DNA from: Acinetobacter sp. UBA801
GTDB taxonomy: Bacteria > Pseudomonadota > Gammaproteobacteria > Pseudomonadales > Moraxellaceae
Length of the DNA stretch: 64,000 nt
Assembly (NCBI GenBank): GCA_002296655.1
Contig: DBIN01000025.1
Span: forward strand, 1-64,000
Direction of reading: 5' to 3'
Shown: in pieces, positions 25,742-35,702 of the stretch
Numbering within the stretch: position 1 is the stretch's first letter
How the letters are laid out: every line of letters begins with the position of its first letter
The notes under the pieces: generated by a model
The model's input: the letters and a program-made list of their open reading frames with translations, nothing else
What the model was told of the DNA's origin: nothing
Databases searched by the model: none
Position numbers and translations under genes: made by a program

Positions 25742-26551
25742 TTTTTCAATTGGCACGACCATAAAGGCAAAGGCGTAGTTGGTGAAACCGAATTTATAGA
25801 AAGTCTGGATTTTAAAAATAATGGTTTGGCTTTGGGCGCGATTGTCGCCACTGCAGACCCGCGCGATTCTAATTTTAAGAAAATTCTCAAATGACATCAC
25901 AAAGCTTCTCCGCATTTTCGCGGAATTCGTAAAATGGCAGCCGTGCATGAAGATCACGGGATTTTTGCTTGGGCAGACGAACCACACTTATATCGGAACA
26001 AAAAGTTTCTAAAAGGTTTTGAAGCTTTAGCGCAATATAATTTAAGTTTTGATGCATGGACGTATTCGACCCAATTGGGTGATGTCTTGGCATTGGCCAA
26101 ACAATTTCGAGAAACTTCTATTGTGCTTGACCATTTGGGCACACCCGCAGGACTGTTCGGGCAAGTTGGCACACATACAGGCGTGACCAAAACAGCACGA
26201 GAAAATATTCTATTTCGTTGGCAAGAAGATATTGCCGAGTTGGCACACTGCCCAAATGTTTACAGCAAAATTTCTGGCTTATTTATGCCTGTTTTAGGTC
26301 ATCAATTTCACCTGCAAAAACGTGAAGCCTCGAAACAGGAAATTATAGATTTAACTGCACCACTGATTCAGCATGCCTTACAAAGCTTTGGAATATATCG
26401 GTTGATGCTTGCCTCAAATTTCCCAATGGATCGGGTGAATACCTCTTTGGTCAATTTAATTGATGCGACCAGTGATATTGTTGCGGCTTATCATCCAAAT
26501 GCTTTGCAGCAAGTATTTCATCATAATGCCAAACAGTTTTATCGCTTTTAA
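25742..26551 (+). pseudogene. Amidohydrolase (COG3618-type), truncated and interrupted
   Basis: Frame +25742 translates without a start codon into WHDHKGKGVVGETEF, an amidohydrolase segment that should follow the missing metal-binding N-terminus. It is stopped by TGA at 25892-25894 and resumes in the same frame with HHKASPHFRGIRKMAAVHEDHG. Downstream, SIVLDHLGTPAG, VYSKISGLF and LMLASNFPMDR are conserved in the family of TIM-barrel lactone hydrolases (2-pyrone-4,6-dicarboxylate lactonase type). With the N-terminus deleted right at the neighbouring terminator and an internal stop, it is a pseudogene. A 205-codon ORF from 25934 remains open but lacks the active-site half. Confidence 0.8.
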
Positions 26552-26586
26552 AGCTTTAGCCAGTTGAGCATGGATAGAAAACTTAC

Positions 26587-26617
26587 AAAAAAAACGCATC
26601 GAAATAGATGCATTTTT
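26587..26617 (-). terminator. Terminator of the M16 peptidase gene
   Basis: GCATC (26596-26600) pairs with GATGC (26607-26611); on the minus strand an eight-T run follows, about 20 bp after the stop at 26639. The plus strand also has a TTTTT tail. Confidence 0.65.
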
Positions 26618-26638
26618 CTATCTGCGAAAATTAAATCT

Positions 26639-29434
26639 TTATTTAGAATACGGCTTTAACGGAAGCACTTCAAGATTGGCTTGTCCATACTGATCGGCGG
26701 CGACTTCAAGCAAATGTTCTAAGCGTAAATATTTCTGAATCACAGCATCTACATCGGCTTTAGTGAGCTTTGCCAACGCTTGATCACGCCGTTCACGATA
26801 GCGCAAATCACGACCTTGTTCTAATTGTGGCACCAACATACGGTGGATAGTGCGTTCATCTTCCAAAGCAGTCACACGTTTTTTCAAAATATCAGCTTTT
26901 GCAGCTTCAACTTCTTGCAAACTGACACCATCACGTTGCAAATCCTGGAACACTTTATGCACCGCCTGTGACACTTGAGTCGACTTGCCTGCACTGTATT
27001 GTGCAGAAATACTGAGTGCACCCGACTCTTCAAATTCACTTAAACTCAAACCACTACTAAAACCATAAACCAATGCATTTTTTTCACGTAATTCTTGCGC
27101 CAAACGTGAAGACAATTGCGATTCGCCCAAAATATAACTCAGCACCATCATGGCAGGTGTATCAGGATGATTCACGCCTAAAGGTAAGGTCAATAAACTT
27201 TGATAACTGCCAAACTCACGCTGTTCTGACAATACATGCAGCTTTTTTGCAGGATATGCTGTATAGGTTGAATCTAAGCGTTGATACGCTTCCGTGTTAC
27301 GTGATTGCCCTAAACGCTGAACTAAAATTTTTTTAATTTGTTTCGGATCAAATTCACCTGTAATAGCAATATGTGCATGATTCATGGCAAAAAATTGACG
27401 ATATAACTGCTGCACCTGCGCTTGGGTTGCAGCTTTCAGTTGTTGCTTCGCGAATTCAGGCTCAAAGTGATAGCGTAAATCGCCCTGCGGATAAATTTCA
27501 ATTAAACGCGCCATAGTCAAAGCTGCCACAGTTTCAGGCTCGGTATAAGGTCGCTCTAAACTGGATAAACTTTGAGAACGAATTAAATCAAACTGACTTT
27601 GCTCAAAGCTTGGGTTTTGCATGACATCTAAAATAAAGTTAAAAAACGTCTCAAACTTTTCTTTTTTTGCCACAATCTGAATATGAATCGTATTGGCATC
27701 GGCTTGTGCAAAAGCTGAACCACCTGCTGCAATTGACTGATCGGCAATGTCTTGCAAGCTATGCTCTTGAGATGCACGCAGCAACAAATACGCAGTTAAA
27801 TCCAGAATCTCACCCTGTTTAAATAATGATTGTGCCGTACCAAAATTCACTGAAATAGTGGCATAAGTTTTATCATCCCGCGTTGCAGTTGGAAATAATG
27901 CATACTTGGCACCATTTTTTAAGCTGCCACGCTGAATCTTTTTTTCATTTTGAATCAAAGCTTGTTTAGATTTTTGCACATAGTCTGTCACTTCTTGCTG
28001 ATAACTTTGCACATCTTTCAACGGTGCAACAGGTACATCTTGCTGGTCTAAAGTTTTTGCTGTATTTGAATTATTTTTTTCTATAATTGCCTGTTTCTGA
28101 TCTTCAGGTGTAGGCCGAATATCCCCTATTATGCGATGTTCTGCAGTAAAAAATTTTTTTAAACGCTGATTGAGCGTATCTACATTTAACTGTTGAATAT
28201 CTTGTAAATCTTGCCAGTATTGTGTCCAGTCGCCCTGGTACGCCACTGCATAATCACTCAAGCGACCACCCAAAGCCACCGCATCATTCATCACACTGTC
28301 TGCCTGATTTTGAATCAAGTTTTTCACACGTTGTAACTCGGCATCATTAAAGTTCTTTGCCTGCTCGATACTTTGATTCAAGCCAGCTTGTACTTGCTTA
28401 GCATCATGATTCGGTGCATACAAAGCACCCATTAGCACCAAATTAAAATCTTGATCTAACCAAGTGCTGGACTGCACCATGGTACTTTTGCCTGTTTCTA
28501 CCAGTGCTTGATACAAATGCCCACTCGGTTGCAACGTATGTAAATAAGGTGACAGTGCCAAAGCAGTTTTTATCTTTTCATCCTTACCATTTAAATACAG
28601 ATTAAATTTGGCCAGTTGACTGCCCTTTTGTACCACGAAATTTCGTTGCTGAATTTTATTACTGTCTAATCGTGGCACTTGTACTTGTTTGGGAATTTGC
28701 CGTGCTGTAATTGGACTAAAATGCTGATCAATTTGCTTGAGCACAGCGGCTTGATCAAACTTACCTGTCATCACCAAAATAGCATTATTCGGTGCATACC
28801 AAGTCCGATAAAATTGATTTAACTCCTGCATTTTAATGGATTGCAGTTCGTTTAAATCGCCAATGGGTAAACGTCCAAAATACTGATTGCCATAGGCCGT
28901 TTTCCACACCTGATCTAATAAGACTGAAAATGGCTGATCCATACGCACTTCGCGTTCACGCTTTACAATCTCAATTTCGGCAGGCACATATTTTTCCTGC
29001 ATAACCAATTTATCCATGCGCTCCGCTTCAAGATAAATCATTTCATTGACTGCGCGTGTTTCAGGACGAACGATATTGGTATATTTAGTCGAATAATAAT
29101 CCGTACTGGCATTGTGCATTAAGCTGTGTTGATCTAGACGGCGCTGAAATTCCTCTGCAGGCACATTTTTTGTACCTTTAAACGCCAAGTGTTCTAATAA
29201 ATGTGCTAAACCACCTTTGCCTTGTGGGTCATTGAGTGATCCTGTCAAATACACCATATTCATAAAGACTTTGTTTTCTTTTTGATTAGGTGCAAGAATG
29301 ACACGCAAACCATTATCTAGTTGATATTCTTGTAGATCTTGTTTTGATTTAACTAAAACAGGCTGGGCAAAAACCACACCGTTGAATGCCAACACACATA
29401 AAGACAAGCTTAAGGTTTTCAAACGTAGCAACAT
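26639..29434 (-). CDS. Periplasmic M16-family zinc metallopeptidase
   Basis: About 931 residues, two M16 repeats. The signal peptide MLLRLKTLSLSLCVLAFNGVVFAQP directs it to the periplasm. The first repeat holds the inverted zinc motif HLLEHLAF (HxxEH, about residues 75-79) and a downstream Glu-rich helix (ERMDKLVM and EIVKREREVRMD) expected to give the third ligand; the second repeat is the inactive partner, as usual. Size is close to E. coli PqqL. GGA stands 8 bases before the ATG at 29434; the ATG at 29455 has no ribosome site and would disturb the signal peptide. The substrate is unknown. Confidence 0.88.
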   Translation of the reverse strand: MLLRLKTLSLSLCVLAFNGVVFAQPVLVKSKQDLQEYQLDNGLRVILAPNQKENKVFMNMVYLTGSLNDPQGKGGLAHLLEHLAFKGTKNVPAEEFQRRLDQHSLMHNASTDYYSTKYTNIVRPETRAVNEMIYLEAERMDKLVMQEKYVPAEIEIVKREREVRMDQPFSVLLDQVWKTAYGNQYFGRLPIGDLNELQSIKMQELNQFYRTWYAPNNAILVMTGKFDQAAVLKQIDQHFSPITARQIPKQVQVPRLDSNKIQQRNFVVQKGSQLAKFNLYLNGKDEKIKTALALSPYLHTLQPSGHLYQALVETGKSTMVQSSTWLDQDFNLVLMGALYAPNHDAKQVQAGLNQSIEQAKNFNDAELQRVKNLIQNQADSVMNDAVALGGRLSDYAVAYQGDWTQYWQDLQDIQQLNVDTLNQRLKKFFTAEHRIIGDIRPTPEDQKQAIIEKNNSNTAKTLDQQDVPVAPLKDVQSYQQEVTDYVQKSKQALIQNEKKIQRGSLKNGAKYALFPTATRDDKTYATISVNFGTAQSLFKQGEILDLTAYLLLRASQEHSLQDIADQSIAAGGSAFAQADANTIHIQIVAKKEKFETFFNFILDVMQNPSFEQSQFDLIRSQSLSSLERPYTEPETVAALTMARLIEIYPQGDLRYHFEPEFAKQQLKAATQAQVQQLYRQFFAMNHAHIAITGEFDPKQIKKILVQRLGQSRNTEAYQRLDSTYTAYPAKKLHVLSEQREFGSYQSLLTLPLGVNHPDTPAMMVLSYILGESQLSSRLAQELREKNALVYGFSSGLSLSEFEESGALSISAQYSAGKSTQVSQAVHKVFQDLQRDGVSLQEVEAAKADILKKRVTALEDERTIHRMLVPQLEQGRDLRYRERRDQALAKLTKADVDAVIQKYLRLEHLLEVAADQYGQANLEVLPLKPYSK

Positions 29435-29592
29435 TATTTTTCCGATAAATTTCATTTTATTTTTGACTGCTACAGCGCACAGTCATCACGCATTTTTGCC
29501 AAAACAGCTTAACAAGATGTACTTCTTTGAACAGTAAAAATTTGCAAAATTCAGGATTTAAATCAAACAACCAATGCACTGCCAAATTTGAC

Positions 29593-30414
29593 TTAAAGCA
29601 TAATTTCACCCTGTAGATATAACTGGGCATAACCTGAGATTTCAATGCGCTCATGGTCTAGCATACGGCAATACAACACCCCACCACGTGCTGAGGCCTG
29701 ATATGCCACAAGTTCGGTTTGCTGCAATTTTTCTGCCCAAAGCGGTGCAATTGCAGTGTGAATTGACCCTGTAACAGGATCTTCTGCAATGCCCATAGCA
29801 GGAGCGAAATAACGCGATACGCAGTCATACGGTGTATTTGCAGAGGCAGTAATTGATACATCAACACTCGACTGTGCTGTAATAGCTGTACGCAATTGTC
29901 CTAATTGTTTTAATAATTCAAGATTCGGCTGTTCATTCAGCACATCTTGTACCGATTCATATTCCACAATATAAGCTTGCGCATTGATATAGACGTTTTT
30001 AAATGGTTTAGTCAAAGCTTGTCGTAAAATATCGGGATAATCTTCAACTTCCTGGGCAGCACGAATCGGGAAATTCATGCAAATTTTGCCATCTTGCTGT
30101 TGCTGAACTGTAAAAATCCCCAAATTTTTCACATGAAATTGAATTGTCTTTGCCTCGGTAAAATCCTTAAATAAAACAAAGCTGCTGGCAAGTGTCGCAT
30201 GTCCACAAAAATCGACTTCTGTTGTGGGCGTAAACCAGCGGATTTCAAAATTTTCAGCATCCAACATTTTCACAAATGCGGTTTCTGACAGATTATTTTC
30301 CAATGCGATATTTTGCATTAAATCATCAGCTAACCATGTTTTGCTAACAAGCACGGCGGCAGGATTGCCTTTAAACAGTTCTTGGCTAAAAGCATCGACT
30401 TGATAGATTTTCAT
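29593..30414 (-). CDS. PhzF-family epimerase/isomerase
   Basis: 273 residues. It begins MKIYQVDAFSQELFKGNPAAVLV and shows NNLSETAFV with the conserved catalytic Glu, WFTPTTEVDFCGHATLAS, and the second-domain AEDPVTGSIHTAIAPLW: the diaminopimelate-epimerase-like fold of PhzF. No other phenazine gene is near, so phenazine synthesis is not implied; most such proteins are uncharacterised isomerases. It lies 105 bp before the M23 lipoprotein gene stop on the same strand. Confidence 0.87.
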   Translation of the reverse strand: MKIYQVDAFSQELFKGNPAAVLVSKTWLADDLMQNIALENNLSETAFVKMLDAENFEIRWFTPTTEVDFCGHATLASSFVLFKDFTEAKTIQFHVKNLGIFTVQQQQDGKICMNFPIRAAQEVEDYPDILRQALTKPFKNVYINAQAYIVEYESVQDVLNEQPNLELLKQLGQLRTAITAQSSVDVSITASANTPYDCVSRYFAPAMGIAEDPVTGSIHTAIAPLWAEKLQQTELVAYQASARGGVLYCRMLDHERIEISGYAQLYLQGEIML

Positions 30415-30519
30415 GCTTAAACGGTTTGTCCTAAAAATAATGACGTCTACCTAATATAAATAGGCTTAAAACAAAAATGCTAGAAATTTTTGATATTTAT
30501 TAAAATATTTGAGCTGAGA

Positions 30520-31080
30520 TTAGCGTGAACTTGCTAGTAAATATGGATAAGGATTCAAAGCCCCTTGCCCTCGTAGATAAATGCCATAATGCAAATGTGG
30601 TGGTGTGTTTTGGGCATTGCCTGTTGTGCCAACAAAACCAATAACTTCACCAGCTTGCACCCAATCTCCCGCTTGAATGTGTTCGGCATAATCATCAAGG
30701 TGCGCATAATAATGTTGGCTTAATCCAGGCCCTGTAATCCAAATGACTTTGCCACCCAAACCGTCTAAACCAATTTTATGCACAATACCATCTGTTGCAG
30801 CAATGACGTCTGTACCACGCGCTGCAAAAATATCAGTCCCCTGATGCTTACGGCCTTCACTGCGGGCTGCACCCCATGTATCTTGTATTTGACCTATATT
30901 TACACCTTTCACGGGAATTTGTAGTGGAGTCGCTGCCAGTTCAGTTTGTTGCAATTTCCAGGATAAATATGGGGTTTGAATTCCCGCAGATTCCCCAGAC
31001 ACAGGTGGCTGACATGCACTGAGCAAAGCCATCATTGAGAAGATAAGTGAGAGTTTTAAGCACCAACGACCTTGTTGCAT
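30520..31080 (-). CDS. M23-family peptidoglycan endopeptidase lipoprotein
   Basis: 186 residues. The leader CLKLSLIFSMMALLSAC has a lipobox LSAC. The LytM domain shows HQGTDIFA (HxxxD, about residue 79) and HLHYG (HxH, about residue 163), the complete zinc-binding set, plus VIAATDGIVHKIG and GNWVQAG-like GDWVQAGEVIG. It should be an active outer-membrane-anchored endopeptidase cutting peptide crosslinks. No LysM domain is present. Start uses the ATG at 31080. Confidence 0.88.
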   Translation of the reverse strand: MQQGRWCLKLSLIFSMMALLSACQPPVSGESAGIQTPYLSWKLQQTELAATPLQIPVKGVNIGQIQDTWGAARSEGRKHQGTDIFAARGTDVIAATDGIVHKIGLDGLGGKVIWITGPGLSQHYYAHLDDYAEHIQAGDWVQAGEVIGFVGTTGNAQNTPPHLHYGIYLRGQGALNPYPYLLASSR

Positions 31081-31330
31081 AACATCCTAATTTTTATTCA
31101 TATCAGTTTTATCTTAATTTTATACACTATATAGATGCCTAGCCTGTTTCTGTAATTTTAAATGCACACACTAAAAATAATTGCCAATATGCAATACTTT
31201 CTGTTGTTCTTATCGCATAATAGCGACATCCAAACCCACTTTATTTGAGTTTTAATTTGGAAATAATATTTTCCTCATTTTATACAACTCACTTTATCTC
31301 CAATTTGTTGAATTTAAAGAAGCATTTCTT

Positions 31331-32116
31331 ATGAAAATCGTCATCCTGAACAAGCCATATGACGTTCTCTCCCAATTCCGTGAAGATGAAAAACATCTTA
31401 CCATGTCTGCTTTTGTTGATGATCCAGACTTACGTTTAGCTGGGCGTTTAGATATGGATTCGGAAGGCTTGGTATTCCTAACCGATCATGGCGGCTTAAA
31501 TCAGTTTATTACCAACCCTGCCAATAAAAAATACAAAACCTACTTGGTACAAGTCGAAGGTGATGTCACAGAAGAAGCCTTGGTACAACTACGCAAAGGT
31601 GTAGAGCTTAAAGATGGTATGACCTTACCTGCACAAGCACACAAAGTAGATGAACCAGAATGGTTATGGGAGCGTGATCCACCTGTACGCTTCCGTGCTT
31701 CTGTACCAACCTCTTGGGTTGAAATATCAATTTGCGAAGGACGCAACCGTCAGGTACGTCGCATGACTGCTGCTGTTGGTTTTCCAACCTTACGTTTGAT
31801 TCGTACTAAAATTGGTTCAATCGACTTGGTACAACTTGGCTTGCAACCCGGCGAAACCAAAGAAATTGAACCGTTGCTGTATCCTGACTTTAAAGATGTC
31901 CCTGCAGCAGAACCATATCGCTCGCGTTCTTATGTGAAAAAACCAGGTGGTAAGGGCGGGAAGCCAATGCATCAGAAGAAAAATAAAGATGGTACGCCTA
32001 AGAAAAAATCTGGTACACCACGTATTTGGCAAATGGAAGAAGGTGAAAAACCACGTCGTAAGACCAATGGTACAACGCGCCCAAATACCAAAAGTCGTGG
32101 ACGTCGGGCGCGTTAA
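31331..32116 (+). CDS. rluE: 23S rRNA pseudouridine synthase RluE with basic tail
   Basis: 261 residues. Residues 1-200 match the RsuA/RluE family: ILNKPYDVLSQF, AGRLDMDSEGLVFLT with the catalytic Asp, YLVQVEG, EPEWLWERDPPVRFR, SWVEISICEGRNRQVRRMTAAVGFPTLRLIR. These are close to E. coli RluE, which modifies U2457, and the S4 domain is absent as in RluE. From about residue 203 a 55-residue Lys/Arg/Gly-rich tail follows (KKPGGKGGKPMHQKKNK and onward to RGRRAR), not present in E. coli and probably disordered and RNA-binding. Confidence 0.88.
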   Translation: MKIVILNKPYDVLSQFREDEKHLTMSAFVDDPDLRLAGRLDMDSEGLVFLTDHGGLNQFITNPANKKYKTYLVQVEGDVTEEALVQLRKGVELKDGMTLPAQAHKVDEPEWLWERDPPVRFRASVPTSWVEISICEGRNRQVRRMTAAVGFPTLRLIRTKIGSIDLVQLGLQPGETKEIEPLLYPDFKDVPAAEPYRSRSYVKKPGGKGGKPMHQKKNKDGTPKKKSGTPRIWQMEEGEKPRRKTNGTTRPNTKSRGRRAR

Positions 32117-32143
32117 TGATTGAATGCCGCAATTGCTCAACAC

Positions 32144-32173
32144 AAAAAATGGATGCCAAAGCATCCATTTTTT
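32144..32173. terminator. Bidirectional terminator
   Basis: AAAAAATGGATGC (32144-32156) pairs perfectly with GCATCCATTTTTT (32161-32173) around CAAA. It lies between convergent rluE and the M61 peptidase gene. Confidence 0.85.
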
Positions 32174-32201
32174 ATAGCAGAACTTTAAAATAAACTTCAA
32201 A

Positions 32202-33905
32202 TCAACCTTTCAACCACAATTCCACTTTCGCCTGATCTTGCAGTTTTAATTCAACTTCATGTAATTCGGTCTGCGCAGCTTTCACTTCAAAAGTCATCAA
32301 CTCATCACGACGGAAAGCATGAACAGTATAAGCTGCATCTTGTTTAGCATATTGCTCAAGTGACTTTGTCGTAGCTTTTAAACCATCTATCGCAACAATC
32401 ACATCATGTGCAGAAAGCCCTGCTTTTGCAGCAGTACCTTCACGACGCGCAGCTTGGACCAACACCCCTTCAGGTTTATCTGTCAGTTTCAGACCAAATG
32501 GCAAAGATTTGTCCTGCTTAAGCTGATACTGAATACCAAATTCAGGCAATAACTGATCGAGCGGTAATTCATCAGTGGTGTTAATTAAATGGTGGATTTG
32601 CTCTGACCAATCATCTCCTGTCAATTCTTTGCATAATTCAAAGATGGTGCGTTCATGCACTTGAATGCCCTGTTGTGCATTGGCATATAGCTTTTGCATT
32701 AAGGCATCTAAACTTGAACCACGTAAACGCAAGCCCAAATCTAAGCACAAAGCAACCAAACAGCCTTTGTTATAGTAGCTGGTTCCTGCATGGTTCGAGT
32801 TTTCATCCTGACGATAGAACTTCACCCATGCATCAAAACTTGATTCTGCCACAGTTTGAATCGCACGCCCTGGGTTTTGTAAATAACGATCAATTTGTGC
32901 TTTAAGCAGCTCCAAATAAGCCGCCTGATCAATCACACCGCTGCGCAGCAATAACAGATCATCGTAATAAGAAGTAAAGCCTTCAAAAATCCACAACAGT
33001 GATGTATAACCTTCCTGATTCAGGTCATAATTGACAAAGCTTTCAGGACGAATGAATTTCACCAACCAACTATGAAAATACTCATGGCTACACAGACCTA
33101 AAAAACGCTGATAATCTTTAGAGGGTTGTTCAGGCTCGTTGGCTTTCGGCAAATCATCACGCGGTGTAATTAAACTAGTACTGTTTGGATGCTCTAAACC
33201 GCCATAACTATTGCCTGTTGCCATGGTCATAAAGGTATAGTTTGCAAATGGCGCAGAACCAAACATGGCAATTTGTGTGGCACAAATTTTTTCAATATCT
33301 TGCTGCATACGTGCAGCATTCATTGCATGTTTACCCGAAACCACAAATTCATGTGGAATATCAGCCACGGTAAAACTAAAACGGGTTTGTTCTGCCAATT
33401 CAAACGGTGCATCAATCAATTCTGCATAGTTTTTAGCTTTTAAGGTATAACGCCCTTTTACCAAACTTTTTGCAGCCAAACCTGTCGCAAGCTGAAAATG
33501 CTTCAGCTCATCTGGTAAAAATAATTCAACTTCGATGGCTTTATCTTCTTGACCATCTAAGCCCAAGCAGGCACAAGCTGGATTGACATATAAACGCGTT
33601 TGATCGACATAAGCGCCACGCACCGACAAATCATAAGCATAGACATCATATTCCACCGTAATCAATTCATGATCGGTATTAAATAAGCGCCATTTATTCT
33701 TTGCAAATTTCTGAATTTTGAGAATACGCCCCGCTTCATCGTAAGCACATACAGACTCAAGATGTTTGGAAAATTCACGAATCAAATAGCTGCCTGGAAT
33801 CCAAGTGGGTAGCGATAAAACCTGATTAGGATTAGCCAAAAAACGCACGGTGACATGAATAAGATGCTGACGATAATCGTCAAATTCGATTTGATAATGC
33901 AACAT
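32202..33905 (-). CDS. M61-family (glycyl aminopeptidase-like) peptidase with PDZ domain
   Basis: About 567 residues. The N-terminal beta domain (WIPGSYLIREFSKHLE) is followed by the catalytic domain with HEYFHSWLVKFIRPE (HExxH at about residue 280) and a downstream Glu in WIFEGFTSYYDD. The C-terminal 100 residues contain a PDZ domain (GVLVQAARREGTAAKAGLSAHDVIVAIDG). There is no signal peptide, so it is probably cytoplasmic. The ATG at 33905 is preferred to a TTG at 33914. The substrate is unknown; family members release N-terminal Gly or Ala. Confidence 0.87.
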   Translation of the reverse strand: MLHYQIEFDDYRQHLIHVTVRFLANPNQVLSLPTWIPGSYLIREFSKHLESVCAYDEAGRILKIQKFAKNKWRLFNTDHELITVEYDVYAYDLSVRGAYVDQTRLYVNPACACLGLDGQEDKAIEVELFLPDELKHFQLATGLAAKSLVKGRYTLKAKNYAELIDAPFELAEQTRFSFTVADIPHEFVVSGKHAMNAARMQQDIEKICATQIAMFGSAPFANYTFMTMATGNSYGGLEHPNSTSLITPRDDLPKANEPEQPSKDYQRFLGLCSHEYFHSWLVKFIRPESFVNYDLNQEGYTSLLWIFEGFTSYYDDLLLLRSGVIDQAAYLELLKAQIDRYLQNPGRAIQTVAESSFDAWVKFYRQDENSNHAGTSYYNKGCLVALCLDLGLRLRGSSLDALMQKLYANAQQGIQVHERTIFELCKELTGDDWSEQIHHLINTTDELPLDQLLPEFGIQYQLKQDKSLPFGLKLTDKPEGVLVQAARREGTAAKAGLSAHDVIVAIDGLKATTKSLEQYAKQDAAYTVHAFRRDELMTFEVKAAQTELHEVELKLQDQAKVELWLKG

Positions 33906-34109
33906 AATGGGCAATACAAAATGTATAAATAAGAACTTGGCAACAAGCTTAACATTTTTTTAGCAATTGATGCGTCAAGACGAGATTTGTCTGCATTTAT
34001 GGCTAGCCATCTGAACAAAAAAGGCATAGCATTCCCTAGTCAATTGACATTGTTTTTGCTGCTTAAAACCATTGTGACACCAATGGATTGGTGTAAATAA
34101 GGAACTTCT

Positions 34110-35420
34110 TTGAAACGTGTTATCTATCTGATTGCGGCACTCTGCTGGCTATGCAGCGCAATCACGCATGCCGCATTATTGAATATTCAAGCTGAAAGTG
34201 TCGAAGCCGAAGCATGGGCAATTTTAGACCCACAATCTGGGCAAGTGATTGCAGAGCACAATAGTCACGTACAACGTGCACCTGCTTCACTCACTAAAAT
34301 GATGGTGGCTTATATTGTGCTGAAAGATATTCAGGCAGGTAAATTAGACCGACATGAAATTTTGACCGCAACACCTGTGGTGCAGCAAGTGATGTGGGAT
34401 GAATCACAAATGTATCTAAAAGCAGGTGAGCAGATTTCGGTAGATCAATTATTGGCAGGCTTAATTATTATGTCTGCTAACGATGCTGCACTCACTTTAG
34501 GTGAACGTGTTGCAGGTGGTGTACCGCAATTTATTGCCCGAATGAATCAAGAAGCACAAGCTTTGGGCATGCAAGATACACATTTTCAGAATCCATCTGG
34601 CGTGACCATGCCAAATCATTATTCTTCTGCGGCAGATATGGCACGTTTGGCACAAGCGATAGTGACTGAAACACCCGATTATTTGGCTTATTCAAAACAG
34701 ACCAGTTTTACCTACAATCAGCACTTTCACCGTGCGACCAATATTTTATTAAAACAAGACCCAAGTGTAGATGGATTAAAAACAGGCTACACCAAAGCAG
34801 CGGGATATAACCTTGCTTTAACCGCAAACCGCCCAGCATTGGACAGTGATTCACCTGAACGTCGTTTGGTGGTAGTGGTGATGGGAACCAAGAGTGCGCA
34901 AAAACGCGCTGAAGTGGCACATAAATTATTAAATTTAGCCTATAGCTATACTCGTAATGAAGTCGCGATTAAACCCAAACAAATGATTGCAGAATTACCT
35001 GTGGTGAAATCAACCTTACGTATGTTTAAGATTGAAAGCAGCCAGCCAAAGTTTGTAACGACATCGCTGTATGAACAGCCACATGCTATTAACTTGTCAC
35101 AGTTTGATCAAAACACCCAACGTTTACAACTTGCAAATGCACAAGGTAGATTAGAAACGCTTGAACCTGCGCAGCGTACACAAACGCATGTCAATGTTGA
35201 GTTGTCTGAAAAGTTACTGACCGCACCATTGGCACAAGTCATGAAACTGGCAACCGTACACGTTTATCAAAATAATCAATTGATTAATAGCTTTGCGATT
35301 GAAGAACATGTCAATATTGTTGAAGCCAATATTTTTGAAAGAATCATGATGTGGTTTGGCAGTTTGTTTAATTTTTTTAGCTATCACCCCCTAGAAGATG
35401 AGCAAGCGTCACTCGGTTAG
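34110..35420 (+). CDS. dacC: D-alanyl-D-alanine carboxypeptidase (PBP5/6 type)
   Basis: 436 residues with signal peptide MKRVIYLIAALCWLCSAITHA. It trims the terminal D-Ala of peptidoglycan stem peptides. The three active-site motifs are present: SLTK (about residue 60), SAN (about 122) and KTG (about 223). The C-terminus has a PBP5-type beta domain and a hydrophobic/amphipathic anchor (ERIMMWFGSLFNFFSYH). The start is a TTG at 34110 with AAGGA 7 bases upstream; no ATG gives a signal peptide. A terminator follows. Confidence 0.9.
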   Translation: MKRVIYLIAALCWLCSAITHAALLNIQAESVEAEAWAILDPQSGQVIAEHNSHVQRAPASLTKMMVAYIVLKDIQAGKLDRHEILTATPVVQQVMWDESQMYLKAGEQISVDQLLAGLIIMSANDAALTLGERVAGGVPQFIARMNQEAQALGMQDTHFQNPSGVTMPNHYSSAADMARLAQAIVTETPDYLAYSKQTSFTYNQHFHRATNILLKQDPSVDGLKTGYTKAAGYNLALTANRPALDSDSPERRLVVVVMGTKSAQKRAEVAHKLLNLAYSYTRNEVAIKPKQMIAELPVVKSTLRMFKIESSQPKFVTTSLYEQPHAINLSQFDQNTQRLQLANAQGRLETLEPAQRTQTHVNVELSEKLLTAPLAQVMKLATVHVYQNNQLINSFAIEEHVNIVEANIFERIMMWFGSLFNFFSYHPLEDEQASLG

Positions 35421-35452
35421 AAGCCGAGAATCCTCAAGATTTAAATATCACC

Positions 35453-35480
35453 AAGATGGGCAATGTCCCATCTTTTTTAT
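35453..35480 (+). terminator. Terminator of the carboxypeptidase gene
   Basis: AAGATGGG (35453-35460) pairs with CCCATCTT (35467-35474), followed by TTTTATT. Confidence 0.8.
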
Positions 35481-35702
35481 TGTCATATGCACATCATACA
35501 AAGGGCTTAAAATGAGTCTGCAATAAAATCCGCAAATTTATAGGTATGACGCATAAATTTGCATTGAAATTATAAAAATTGCCCCGATTAACTAAAAAAT
35601 GTCATAAAAAACTCGGAAAAGTGAAGAATTTGCAGAAATGTCTATAACAAATTCCACGTTTCACTTTATGATGTACCCTTAAAAATTGAATGGATCAATA
35701 AC

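Noticed and set aside
25934..26551. Amidohydrolase as an intact 205-residue gene
   Set aside because: Similarity continues upstream of the ATG in the same frame through a stop codon, so the ORF is the 3' part of a pseudogene.
29457..29592. Small ORFs between the M16 and PhzF genes
   Set aside because: Short frames without ribosome sites that overlap the end of the PhzF gene.
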